Assembly: GCA_036971475.1 (NCBI GenBank)
Contig: JBAIZL010000006.1
Span: 62,159,898-62,223,897 of the forward strand
Direction: 5' to 3'
Length of the DNA: 64,000 nucleotides
DNA from: Prosapia bicincta
Lineage: Eukaryota > Arthropoda > Insecta > Hemiptera > Cercopidae
Shown here in pieces: positions 48,201 to 58,699 of this stretch. The notes under the pieces are model-generated. The model was not told the origin of the DNA, searched no databases, and worked only from the letters and a program-made list of their open reading frames with translations. The stretch's first letter is position 1, and each line of letters opens with the position of its first letter. Position numbers and translations under genes: made by a program.

Positions 48201-51200
48201 AACTGCGAGATATGCAAGGCCGTTATATTTAAACCGAGTAATTTCTTTGGGAATGAAAAGAGATGTATACATTATAATCACTTTTAGCTTCATTTCCTAC
48301 TCTGGTAATTCAAAGGATATAATTTATAGGTAAGGGATCTATTGGAAATTATACCAGTAAGGCAATTACCATTTTTAATAAAATTAAAATATTGAAATAA
48401 ACAGAAATGTTAAAGTCAAATAAACCTTAAAAAAAATAAATAATTTTAATAGTCAGAGCTGGAGGTTTATATAAAACAGATACGTTATTTAAGTTACGAT
48501 AAAACATGTCGCCATGTAATAAAATAAACGAGGACATGTAGGCTCCGGTGAGTGAAGCAAATGAAGCATGGTCTCCCTGCCTAACCATTGTCAGTTCATT
48601 ACAAGTTACAACAAGCTCCTGTGTTTGCGATGTAAAGTAATTAAGAGGATTAAAAAAATTACCTCTCAATAAACATGAGCGTTTTACCTCTTGACTTATT
48701 ATAATACAAGATCTAACTTTACATTTAAAAACACAGCTATTTAAAATGGGATAATGCTATATCTATCTGTCTATCTATCTATCTATCTATCTATCTATAT
48801 AGATAGCATATATATGCCCTGCAGTGCATAAAATCGCATTTCCTATGTTTCGCTAGAATCTCATATAGCATTAACGAACCCAACAACAGTTGAAGAGCAA
48901 GTGAAGAGCGTAGACAACTCTGCTACTATATATAAAAGAATGAAGCCACGCCCATTGACGTCAATCCACCCATTGACGTCAATTCAGACATTGACTTCAA
49001 TCCACACTCCTCTGAGCCAAACAATTACTTACATTCCTTTCCTTTTGTTCACGTTTCTGCCGATAAAGTCTAACGATGACATATTTCCACACTGCGGGCA
49101 AATTTAAAGTATCATTTAAAGTCTCCCTTGCTTGCCTACTTTATTAAGACATTGTATGTTAAATAACTGAAACGTTGGCTTGTGCCTAAACTTCAAGAGT
49201 TGTAGATATTAATTGATAGAAGGTTTAGGAATTTTTTTGACGCATTTTAATTATTTTATTTAATTGTTTTAAAGATTTTATTTTAATGGACTATCAATTT
49301 ATAGTGTGCTTTTAATAATTTAATTGGATTTTGTTTGAAATGTTAATTTATTGGTGTTAATAATTTAAATGTATATTGTAATGTTATTTATTTTATATTA
49401 TTTTGTATTAGAATATTTTAGACATAGTTAATTCAGTTAATTCTGTCTATTGTATTTGTAGGCCGGAACGAAGACAACAGTATAGTTGTCGAAACGTTGC
49501 GAATTTTTAATAAATTAAATATTCTTGACTCATGAATCAATCGTGTTTTTATTTAGCATAACCCGTAAAAAATATTCAACATAAAACATAAAATCAAAGT
49601 CAAATTGCTTTTATACAAAGCCCACTTGGCAGCTAATCCCAGTAGTAATGATGTTGTTACACAGTGTCTAGTACAAATAACATTTCTATAATACTATCTA
49701 ATGTTTCCTGAGTCAGTCTAATAGTAATAATAACCCTAATATAAAATCCGCATACAATAATTGTATCTGTCAATAAATTCTGATTACTAATAAGTTTTAC
49801 AAAGTATGTCAATAACAAAAATATAATAATAATGACTAAGTTACTAGGCTTTAGGACTACATAATGACTAAATAATAGGTTTAATATAAACACCGAATAT
49901 AATAATTGTAACTGTCAATAAATCAAGTCAACATTTTGATACAGATTCAATAGACTAGACGAATAACTAGACATGATTAACTCCCAAGCACCCAGTATGG
50001 TTACTCGTTTGCGTTAGCAAGCCCCACTTTCGGACAATAACAGCTAATGTTTGCGCTCAAATACACCAACGCCACAACCAAACCAGTGGTCCTATCAAAA
50101 TATTTTTTTAAAAGAAATAAAATTTGGTACTTTTCCGCTTACATCATTCACCAGACCAAAAAATAAAAATAAGACTTTACAGACTGACTGTTTTGTGTTA
50201 AACTGTAATTCTAATTAGAGGTTTTAATTTATTGTCGTTTTAAGATAGGAAAACTGTTTTCTAAAATTGAAATGTTCTCATCATCGTAACCCCTGTATTA
50301 TATATTACTATGAAACCAAACTTTAATATTTTCTGACAATGGCAACAGGTTTAAAACACTGTTTGAGCGAAGAGCTAACTATTAAACTTAGTGGGTAAGC
50401 AAGTCTTGTTTTCCTGGTCAGATCTGATTCAAATGTGTGGATGGCGGGAGTTCCCGTCTAGTAGGCGCATCCCGTCCGAGACGTACCGGTTGTCCGTGCC
50501 GTGCCGTCCCGTCCTAGTGCACGTTTACGTGGGCCGTACGGTTAGGGATGGTCGATCCAGTAACTTTAACGGATCGGTGATTTTAGTAGCAACGCCGGGA
50601 TTGGATCAGTGACTTACCGGTGACTTCAATATAAAGGATACTGAGACTGCTCTGTATGTACCAATAACAGATAGGCATACCACACTGGTGAAATGATTCC
50701 ACACCTCGCTTTTTTTTGGAAGGCTCATTTTATTTAAAAATAAACTCCTACGAAATTAAGAACAAACTAACGAGTGCGAAATAGCGTCCATTATACACAA
50801 CACTGTCGCTGTCGTGAAGCCTAACACAAATCGTCCACCCACACACGACGTAAATGAGTTGAGCCGTGACAGCGACAAATTAACAAATGACAGCCGTGGT
50901 AAAATATCAGTAACTTTTCAGCTAGCGACGGCGACGTTTTGTTCACTCACAACATAGACAACCTCCGATCGATCCATTGTCATTGGAACGGGAATTTTCC
51001 ATGTTTTGTCACTGGTACCAACAGCGATAAACGAATACTATTGACAAGTCACCGCGACAGAAAATATCGACCTACTACGGTAGTCAAGAAAGGCAATGTG
51101 GCTAGGCGCCACGCTTTAACCTCCCATTATTAACCTAGGTACTTAATTTTATATGTTGAGTCAACGTGGAGGCAGAAAAATTACAACATAATCCTTTGGC

Positions 51201-52048
51201 GCTATCATGAATTAAACGCAGGAGATTTGTAGGCAAGTGCTCTTTCCAATAGACCACTCAGCCGCCTGGGATATTAAAAAGTCTAAATAATTTTAGTCTT
51301 GAAACATTAAAGTGAAAATTAATTTTAGAAAAATGTGATGTAATATATTTAGCATAAAATTTTGTAAAGTGAAGTAACTTTAGGATGAATTTCACATCTA
51401 AAAGATCAAGACCTACTAAAAACTATGCAGTTATTAGTTTCCTACGAGTGAAAGGTGATAGAACATTAAGTTTCTTTTTTACGTTTATTAGAATTTAGCA
51501 AATGGAATTTGAAGGCTCGGCACTTTATGGTTGAAATAATATTATCTGTCAATTTATGTATAAAAAATAACCAAATTAGTGAAAAACCCACAACGTCTTG
51601 GTATTTTAAAAACATTTAAAATGAAAGAGCTTATAAATAATATTCGAGCTAGCTTGTGAGTTAAGGTTATAAACACAATAAATATACACAGCTCACAATT
51701 ATAAAACTTTAATACCATTCGCGTTTCTATAACTTATGTCATCATCATCAGTGATGCTACTAGAAACATATAACTTTAATTAAAGGACTGGAATATAGGC
51801 TGTAATATTTATACAAAAGTTAGAACCGGAGCTTTACGTTGCCTCTACAGACAAAGTTACAATGGACAAAATGTGATAAGTACAAATATTTTATTTTGGT
51901 AAAACTATAATATTAACAAAATGATTTAAATAATTTAAGTTAAAGTCAATATTCAACAATAAACTAATTTACAGTAATATGGAATTTTGAATTGGTCCTA
52001 ATTAGCTATTAAACAATTGTATATATATATATATATATTTATTTATAA

Positions 52049-52089
<41 letters not shown>

Positions 52090-55000
52090 AATAGTTTCCC
52101 ATGCATCTTATTCTTTAAACATTATCACATTTTTCAAAAGGATTACATTTTCTCATCTAAATAAATGATTCTAGTCCCAACAATGCTTCACCATTGCTAT
52201 TTTTCAGGACTATTATATTTTAAATAGGAAAAATGTTCTTTTGCTGTAATTTGTATATTTCTTTTAGTTTGTCCAATATATTTTATCGGACATGTTTCAC
52301 ATTGCAAACTATAAATTCCCGATCTTTCTGCTTCTGTAGTAGATTTTTCAGGTTAGTTCCCGTAACTAACGTTACTTTTACGTTACGCTTCTTCTCCAGA
52401 GCTTTGTTTTGCCAAGTTACATATAGGTGAACGATAAATTAATCTTATACATTTTCTTCCCGCTTTATTTTTTTAGTAACGTACATCTTAAATTATTAAT
52501 TTTCATCTTTTTTATTTTAATATGAATGTTATCTATTAAGTTTTCATTGCATCCGTTAAACTTAGCTACACCGTATTATTTTATATAATCTTGTTTCGAA
52601 AAGCTTGAAAATCTCAAAGTAATTTAAAACACTGTACTATATCAGCTGACTAGAAGCTCAAGTGTGTAAACATAACGTAAGCTCTCGAGATATCTTTTAA
52701 TACCACTTATCCATAAAAAATTCCAACTCTGTTGTCAGAGATATTTTAGTAATAAAATTACTTTGCTGTTTTATAAAGGGAAAACACATTGAAACTTTAG
52801 TAGTAAAGAGATTTAAACAATCGATAACCTTCCTTCATTTTAAAGTCGTCAAGAGCACAAAAGCCTTAACACAAGACATACTTCTTTCTAATTGGCTATA
52901 ACTTTAACACTCTATAAACTCATTTTATTGGGGGGATTAGATGATAAAACCTCCTGGATTAAATGTACTTCTAGTTTGCCTTTATCGTTAAACATTATAA
53001 CAATAATCTACCACAACCAACCGTGGGGGGGGGGGTCCTGAGAGATGCAAAATCTGGATCCAATTCAAGTCTCATAACGTATTTTAGCAAGACTAACGTT
53101 ATCCTCCCAGGTCCGGCCATTGTTACGAATGTTGTTATATAGAGGATTTTGTTTTGTTGAGAACTTGAACCGTTCAATTTTCCTTAAAAATTTATTGTAT
53201 ATTTTAATGTTTTGTACAGAACGTAACGTCACCTCAAGTATCATTATAACTTATGTTTTACCATTCTTTCCATTACTTCACAATCTCCTTATCTTGTTCA
53301 AATTTTCTATTAATAAAATACTTTTTATTCATCCAGTCAAGTTCAAATAAATTTTTTTAAAACTTGTAGTAGAGGACAATTAATTGATGTTCATACAGTT
53401 GTTTGAAATATCAATCATTGATTAAATTTAATAAATTAATATTAGTTTTATAAGGGAGAAGAACTTTTTACAAAAGGGGCAAGGTATGCAATGCAGTTAC
53501 TTCGTCTCATTTAGGTTAAAATAAGTGATAACATATGATTTCATAAACAGTTGAATTTATGTATAGGTTATATGGTAGAACAGCTGTTTTAACCCATAGG
53601 TTATGTTACTTTTTGTTATATATATATATATTGTACAAATTTTCAGTCTTTAATAAAATACATTTTTTCATTCAATCAAGTTCAAATACATTTTTTTAAC
53701 CTGTAGTGGATGACAATTAATTGATGTTAATACAGTGTTTTTCAAATATTTATGCAATAATTAAAATTTAAAAAAGCCTATATATCGGTTGGATTCGAAT
53801 TGAATAACTGCATGTTTGAAATCCAGCACTTTGGCACTGAGTTAACTTTTTCATTAAAAAAATCTGTTACTCAAAGGTGTGTATGAAATTATAAAATCAA
53901 TAGTGAAGCATTTCAAGAGATGGATAGAATGAGAAATTATAGATCAGCATTAGCTTCATAAATCGGAAACGAAAAAAAGGAAAGTGAATAAATATGTAGT
54001 AACAAACAAAATTAATAGTCCAACACTATATATACAGTATAGAGAGGGAAACGGAAAATTACAAGATAATTCGCTTTCTATTTGCCACTTAATATTATGA
54101 TTTTGTCATGTGTATACAGATATTTATATTAATTGTAATTATAAAATACAAAGTAATAAAAATTATAAAATATTATAATTGTAATTATAAATAAAATTTT
54201 ACTTTGTTGACCTCAGTAGGAACTGACTTTAAAATTGTGCTTATATTACTTTTTACATTTTACAACTTACATGTTTCAACAGTGAAGCGATCATCTTCAG
54301 TGGCAAACAAAATCTCAAAGCTGAGGGAAATATTAAAAAGCTGTTGTAAAAATAAAATTATAATTTAAAGTAACTCCAAACAACCCAAAGTGAAGCAACA
54401 AGAGCTAACCTACTGCTATTCTTTACTTTTAGAAACTTTCGGGGTATTTCCTTGATATTCAGATTATTATGTACTGCCAGTTAGTAACTCCCATATAGGC
54501 CTAAATGTTTTTATATGTTCCGATACAAGAAGTTTCGTTAAAAATACATTTTCAGTTGATTATCTGTACATGAATATTTGCAAATCCAAATTGATAAGTC
54601 AACGTCTAAACAAAAATTTTGCTAATATAAGTTAGAGGTTGCTTGGAAAGTTTTATTACTTTATACTGTTACAGAACATTCAGTATCAACGTGAAGTCCT
54701 TGTTAAATATAAGCCAGGTAGTTGCCAAGCAGATGATCAAAACAGGCAAAGGCGGCAGCATTGTGAACCTGTCTTCCCAAGCATCGAAGGTGAGTTGCTA
54801 CGAACACCATTGTGAATAGGTCTCTTTTTTTGAAGAGAAAACTCTTAACTACAAAAATTTATTCGATCGAGATGAATATACACTTTAGCGTCAGTATAAT
54901 TTTCGCCAGATTATTAGCGTCAGTATAATTTCCGTCAGAATAATAGCGACAGTATAATTTCAATCAGGTTACGCTGAGTCACCTTAAAGTGAATTAAAAG

Positions 55001-58000
55001 ATAACATATGATTTCATATACCAGTTGATTTTATGTTATAGGTTATGTTGTAAAACCAGTGTTTTAACACGTAGGTTATATCATATTATTTATTGAACAT
55101 TGTTAATGAAAAATGTTATGTTTAAATAGTTCTGATCAATTATAAAATATTAATTTATTTTAATTGAGAAGGTCTCAATACAAATAATTCAATATAACGA
55201 TAATAATAAGTTATGTATTTAAATCCAATTTTTGAAATTAAAACATTCTTAGGTGCGTCTGAAATTAGGTGATTTCTCATTACGCAAAAATTAAAAGTTT
55301 TGTCAAAACAAAATTTCTGTAGACATGGTTATAAAAGTTTTTATTTCTGTCGGCTCTCCCCCGAGGGCCATAACCTATTTTTGTTTATTCTCAGCTAGCT
55401 TTGCTGCTTTAGTTAAAAAAAGTAATTATCTTAGAATTTAGATTTTCTCACAGTTTCTTATAGCGGCTTTATTTAAAGATTGTGTTTGTAGTTAGAAAAA
55501 ATACAATTAAAAAATAAGAAATGTTCAACAATGAAATTGGTTTTTATTAGTAATGATTAGGTCATTATAGTGAGATATTAATTAATGTTTTAGTGGGATT
55601 CAGTAACCCTGACACTGAATTAATAAAATTAATGTCGTAGTAAGATGAATTAAGCATCGAAATGAATTAGGAATTAATGTTGTAGGCTGTTGGATTGTAG
55701 TGAATTATTCGTGGCAAATATTTAATTTTATAGAGAGATCTATGCTATTACCTCAGTTTAAATCTAATTAGTGTACAAGTAATAACTTTTGTAGGCGGAT
55801 GTATCAGCATACTGCAATGTAAGGGATTAAAATTGTAGGCTAAAAGGTTAGGCCATTGAAATGAAATCTCATCATAGTTAATATTTAGCCCATTGTAGGG
55901 AAATAACAATGTTGCAGGCTGCACTACCCGACCACACAGTTTACTGCGCCAGCAAAGGTGCTGTAGACATGATCTGCAAGGTAATGGCGTTGGAACTGGG
56001 TAGACACAACATCAGGGTTAATTGCGTCAACCCTACAGTGGTCATGACGGACATGGGCCGCATCGCTTGGTCGGATCCGAAGAAATCGTCTGAGATGCTC
56101 AGCAAAATCCCGCTCAACAGGTTTGCCGGTGAGTTGATTCCACAGTCCAGATATTCTTATAACTTTTAGCCTAATTAGTAAATATTTACAAACTTTTTAT
56201 TTTATTGCTGCGTTAGGTTTATGATACCGATAATGCTAAGCCTCATTTCGTATATGCCTGAAGTTGTTTTTAATTAATTCCTTCTATTATATCTTGATTT
56301 AAATATAAAATCCTGATATATATCTTGTACAAATTCTGTTACGTGTATATAGATATTTAGTAATTGTAATTTATTTTCGTCCCATTTGGGTTAAAATAAG
56401 TGATAACATATGATTTCATAAAAAGGCTGATTTTATGTTATAGAAAAACTTGCAGTTTTGGTGTTGTACATCTTGAGGTTTTTGTATAAGTTACACTTTT
56501 TATTTACACTTTTACACTCGACAAAACACTCACAGTCAAATACTATATTTGAGCGCATAATTAGCAACTACTCTATGAACAATAACACACCACCGAACAG
56601 AAATACACCACAGACTCACACCAACACAACACACCTGAGCAACAGTCTTGTCAGTAATTCACAACAATTAATAATGTGCTGACCTAGCGCGAAACGCGTC
56701 TGCTGAATAAATCAGTAAGTAGTGGTTTTTTCCAAGTGTAATAAAAAGTGTAATTTATGTTATAGGTTATGTGGTCGAACATCTGTTTTAACGCATAGGT
56801 TGTTACTTTATTTATATTAATTGTAATTATTTAATAAAAAGTAACTAAAATAAAATACTTCTTTGTTGACCTAAGTAGGTATTGACTTAAGGTTTAAGGG
56901 GGCCATAAAAGCTAAAAGTCGGCAATACATTGAAGGAAAATGGCAGTATGATAGTCCTCTCTCTCGTGCCCATAGGAGTAGTGTAACTGTTAGACGTCCT
57001 TATAGGAAAACTATAAGAAAAGAGGGGTGAAACTGAGACTACTAACGTAGGATATAAGCTCTTGTAATGGGCGTAGATAAAGTATGGTTAGCATGGGTTT
57101 GGTCTAGGATTGCCAATATGAAGTAGGCCTGTAGAATTGCTAATTTCATAGAATGAAATTTTTGTCTGTAAACAACATTAAGTAAAATGAGCCCAATACC
57201 ATAAACATTTATTAAAATAAGTATATAAAAGGTTACACGAAGCTGCCAAGATTAAACCTTATGTACATTTAAATGATTATGTCATCTTCACACAATTATG
57301 TCACGACTGAGCTTCTATAACACTTGTTCTAAGAAAAGGGAATTGCGTGTGTGTAAGAAAAGCGCAGGGATCGAACATTTGCGAAACTGAGAAAATATAA
57401 CCAAATTAGTACGAACAAATTGGTTACATGTAGTTGTTTTCAATCCCTTCTATTAGTTCACTCTCTTTTTATATATATATCTTGTTCAAATTTACAATCG
57501 TTAATAAAATATTATTTATTCATCCACTAAAATTCAAATACATTTTTTTAAACTTGTAGTGGATAACACTTGATGTTAATACAGTTTTTCCAAATATTAA
57601 TCCATTAATTTTAAAATGAATTAATTTTAGTTTTATATAGGAGAAAAGCCTTTCACAAAAAGAGCAAGATATGTGATATAGTTATTTCGTCCCATTTGGT
57701 TTAAAATAATTGATAACATATGATTTCATAGAACAGCTGGTTTTGTTTTATAGGTTATGTTATAGACAGCTGTTTTAACGCATAACTTATGTTACTTTAT
57801 TTATATTATTGTAATTATTTAATAAAAAGTAACACAAATAAAATATTTCTTGATCGACCTAAGTAGGAATTGACCTTTAAAATGTTTTTTTATATTACTT
57901 TTTATTACAGAGGTAGAAGAAGTGGTGAATGGAATTCTGTTTCTTCTGAGTGACAAGGCCAGCATGACAACCGGGATCACGTTTCCAATCGACGGAGGCT

Positions 58001-58014
58001 TCCTGGCTTGTTAG
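39204..58014 (+). CDS. Dcxr: L-xylulose/dicarbonyl reductase-type SDR (245 aa, 5 exons)
   Basis: A classical short-chain dehydrogenase of the DCXR group, which reduces L-xylulose and alpha-dicarbonyls with NADPH as a soluble tetramer (family knowledge). Exons 39204-39255, 41621-41876, 54675-54789, 55918-56128 and 57911-58014 total 738 nt with no frame break; human DCXR has 244 residues. Visible motifs are TGGGGGIG at 13-20, NNAG at 83-86, catalytic N108, S137, Y150 and K154 (YCASK), [10 protein letters not shown] after IRVNCV, and a DGGFLAC end. Introns are GT/AG, with phases 1, 2, 0, 1. Unlike NADPH-dependent relatives it lacks the basic residue in the Gly motif and the Arg after strand beta-2 (Leu39-Asp40 instead). 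Polyadenylation signals AATAAA lie at 58038 and 58058. Exons are clearly more GC-rich than introns. Confidence 0.96.
39655..40625. repeat. Degenerate C-rich minisatellite in DCXR intron 1
   Basis: The plus strand is nearly G-free and built from CGCCTCACCCATCCCAA-like units. Higher-order copies of about 205 bp start near 39785, 39994 and 40197 (marker CATATACCATTCTAACGCAT). ORFs of Pro/Ser/Thr-rich type across it are composition artefacts. The rest of intron 1 shows nothing recognisable. Confidence 0.9.
41621..41876 (+). CDS. Dcxr: DCXR-type SDR exon 2
   Basis: Acceptor TTCTGTCAG. Encodes [16 protein letters not shown] through [11 protein letters not shown] to EQSFD. It ends in phase 2 at GTATGT. 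A 22-bp tandem array with GTAAGT sequences begins 48 bp downstream. Confidence 0.96.
41925..42137. repeat. 22-bp tandem repeat, about 9.7 copies, in DCXR intron 2
   Basis: Unit ACCCATTAACTTACCTGTAAGT, almost identical in all copies. Each unit contains GTAAGT on the plus strand and ACTTAC (GTAAGT on the minus strand). It starts 48 bp after exon 2's donor. Confidence 0.97.
42290..43200. repeat. Repeat family Z, long copy
   Basis: Matches 54840-55420 over many blocks: TCGTCAGGTTACGCTG, GATAACATATGATTTCATAT, TTATTTATTGAACGTTGTTA, CATAACGATAATAATA, TTTCTCATTACGCAAAATTA and TGTCGGCCCTCCCCC. No ORF or terminal repeat was seen; class unknown. Both copies lie in introns of the same gene. Confidence 0.75.
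44000..44440 (+). repeat. Shared-end repeat copy
   Basis: Runs from TTCCATAATCTCTTTTTGTA through TTGATGTTAATACAG-like and GATAACATATGATTTCATA blocks to GTTGATCTAAGTAGGAATTG. About 440 bp; no coding sequence. Confidence 0.75.
44700..45150. other. Intergenic/intronic, GC-richer stretch
   Basis: TAAGCTACGCGCGCACTAG at 44703 resembles TAAGGCTAGGCGCACATGAG at 46106. Both look like possible left ends of Harbinger-type elements, but no right ends were found. Confidence 0.3.
45130..45240 (-). repeat. Element end with hammerhead-like motif 3
   Basis: The minus strand reads CTGAATGAG, stem GACAAC/GTTGTC (45216-45221 with 45204-45209), GAAACGTTGC, then TATTCTTGACTCACGAATCA and a T-rich end. It is the inverted counterpart of 49464-49560. 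Confidence 0.6.
46106..49440. other. Large gene-free part of DCXR intron 2
   Basis: A 122-codon ORF at 46291-46659 starts [20 protein letters not shown], loosely like the start of a Harbinger transposase, but is otherwise hydrophobic low-complexity sequence; not called. A weak family-Z fragment lies at about 47620-47880. A (TCTA)n run is at 48766-48798. Confidence 0.4.
48950..49010. promoter_or_regulatory. Three CRE-like palindromes in tandem
   Basis: ATTGACGTCAAT occurs twice and ATTGACTTCAAT once at spacing of about 18-19 bp. TATATATAAAAG lies 20-30 bp to the left. The TGACGTCA core is the CREB/ATF site. Position deep in intron 2 of DCXR; function is unproven. Confidence 0.3.
49464..49560 (+). 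repeat. Element end with hammerhead-like motif 4
   Basis: GGAACGAA, stem GACAAC/GTTGTC (49473-49478 with 49485-49490), GAAACGTTGC, then TATTCTTGACTCATGAATCA and a T-rich end. Same family as 45130-45240 but on the other strand. Confidence 0.6.
50543..51074 (-). mobile_element. Short hAT element, inverted copy of the 8.4-kb family
   Basis: Left end TAGGGATGGTCGATCCAG; right end TATCGACCTA. The 8 bp before it (CGTACGGT) recur imperfectly after it (C-TACGGT). The minus strand encodes [16 protein letters not shown], the start of a BED finger. It aligns block by block with 8391-9027 reversed. Confidence 0.8.
51640..52500 (-). pseudogene. Second Penelope-like remnant, GIY-YIG core
   Basis: The minus strand at 52220-52330 encodes [20 protein letters not shown], then [11 protein letters not shown]: the GIY, CxxC and YIGQT..R motifs of a Penelope-type endonuclease. 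Upstream codons are out of frame, and downstream frames are closed by stops. It belongs to a different family from the 29.8-kb copy. An (AT)n region lies at 52018-52085. Limits are approximate. Confidence 0.75.
53265..54235 (+). repeat. Two adjacent shared-end repeat copies
   Basis: First copy about 53265-53610, second about 53611-54235. The second has the tRNA-like segment (minus strand, about 53780-53860) and the CAACACTATATATACAG...GTTGACCTCAGTAGGAACTG right module. Confidence 0.7.
54675..54789 (+). CDS. Dcxr: DCXR-type SDR exon 3
   Basis: Acceptor TGTTACAG. Encodes [17 protein letters not shown] and [13 protein letters not shown], with catalytic Asn and Ser. It ends in phase 0 at GTGAGT. 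A small exon easily missed by ORF scanning, reached across a 12.8-kb intron. Confidence 0.95.
54840..55420. repeat. Repeat family Z, second long copy (DCXR intron 3)
   Basis: See 42290-43200. AGCGTCAGTATAATTTC-like units are tandemly repeated three times at its left part (54890-54970). Confidence 0.75.
55918..56128 (+). CDS. Dcxr: DCXR-type SDR exon 4
   Basis: Acceptor ATGTTGCAG. Encodes [18 protein letters not shown], with the YxxxK catalytic pair, and [17 protein letters not shown] to LNRFA. It ends in phase 1 at GTGAGT. The ATG at 55909 lies in the intron and is not a start. Confidence 0.96.
56320..56905 (+). repeat. Shared-end repeat copy split by a foldback insertion
   Basis: The left part ends ...GATTTTATGTTATAG at 56443. 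The right part resumes GGTTATGTGGTCGAACATCT after 56765 and ends AGTAGGTATTGACTTA. Confidence 0.75.
56444..56754. mobile_element. 311-bp foldback-family insertion with 11-bp TSD
   Basis: Flanked by identical TTATGTTATAG (56433-56443 and 56755-56765) inside a recognisable host repeat, so the borders are exact. The left end has TTGTACATCTTGAGG; the right part has GCGCGAAACGCGTCTGCTGA. Related copies are at 37853 and 60776. No coding sequence; class unknown. Confidence 0.8.
57435..57900 (+). repeat. Complete shared-end repeat copy next to DCXR exon 5
   Basis: Runs from CCTTCTATTAGTTCACT (57449) through TTGATGTTAATACAG and GATAACATATGATTTCATA to GACCTAAGTAGGAATTGACC. The best reference for the roughly 450-bp family unit. 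Confidence 0.75.
57911..58014 (+). CDS. Dcxr: DCXR-type SDR exon 5 (terminal)
   Basis: Acceptor TTTATTACAG. Encodes [34 protein letters not shown], stop TAG. The C-terminal Ala-Cys is as in the family. The repeat copy ending at about 57900 abuts the acceptor. Confidence 0.95.
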
Positions 58015-58037
58015 GGAAGACAAGCGTTCAACGGATA

Positions 58038-58063
58038 AATAAAATTTTTTTCATGTAAATAAA
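58038..58063 (+). terminator. Polyadenylation signals of the DCXR-type gene
   Basis: Two AATAAA hexamers (58038-58043 and 58058-58063) start 24 and 44 nt after the stop codon. The 3' UTR would be very short. Confidence 0.7.
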
Positions 58064-58104
58064 ATAATGCTAGCTTTGGTTTTAGTTGTTTTAATCATGG
58101 AAGC

Positions 58105-58452
58105 GGGAACCTCTCTATGTCACCGGTAGAGGTCAGGGCTCTTCTATATCAGGGAGGCCTTCAACTCCTTCCCTTACGTTATCCGTCCTTGTTCCTATCC
58201 CAATAAGAGGTTGTAGTGGTGACCTATCTATGTCACCGGTAGAGGTCAGGGCTCTTCTATATCAGGGAGGCCTTCAACTCCTTCCCTTACGTTATCCGTC
58301 CTTGTTACTATCCCAATAAGAAGTTGTAGTGGTGACCTCTCTATGTCACCGGTAGAGGTCAGGGCTCTTTTATATCAGGGAGGCCTTCAACTCCTTCCCT
58401 TACGTTATCCGTCCTTGTTACTATCCCAATAAGAAGTTGTAGTGGTGACCTC
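58105..58452. repeat. 113-bp tandem array, 3 copies
   Basis: Copies begin (at TATGTCACCGG) at 58116, 58229 and 58342. They are nearly identical and contain an inner hairpin GGTGAC/GTCACC and the pair GACCTCT/AGAGGTC. It starts about 40 bp after the DCXR polyadenylation signals. Confidence 0.95.
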
Positions 58453-58563
58453 GATAGATTTGTAAATGTGACTCCGGAATTTAGATAATGTTTGGAAAAG
58501 AATTTTTGACTTCGTAACATTGTTTAGAATAGTTAGGAGGTGAAAAAATCAAAATTTCCCCGT

Positions 58564-58694
58564 CCGTAGCTTTAAGCAGGGGAGGGGGGTTGTTAAGGTC
58601 CCATTTTTCGGTAAGGGATGAATCTGGATAACCGTGCGAATAAAACCGAAAAATGGGATCTTAAAATCCCTTCCCTCCGGCTCAAAGGCTACGG
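58564..58694. repeat. Foldback repeat
   Basis: AAGGTCCCATTTTTCGGT (58595-58612) is inverted at 58645-58662, and CCGTAGCTTTAAGC pairs with GCTCAAAGGCTACGG at the outer edge. The loop is about 32 bp. Confidence 0.85.
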
Positions 58695-58699
58695 GAGGA

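Noticed and set aside
48945..48985. Similarity of CCCATTGACGTCAAT to a common viral enhancer used in vectors (possible contamination)
   Set aside because: The match covers only about 17 bp around the CRE palindrome, and the flanks differ completely.
51733..51760. CTGATGATGATGACATAAG as a hammerhead-like box
   Set aside because: No hairpin and no GAAA follow it.
54273..54300. CTGAAGA...GAAAC on the minus strand as another hammerhead-like motif
   Set aside because: No convincing stem between the two boxes.
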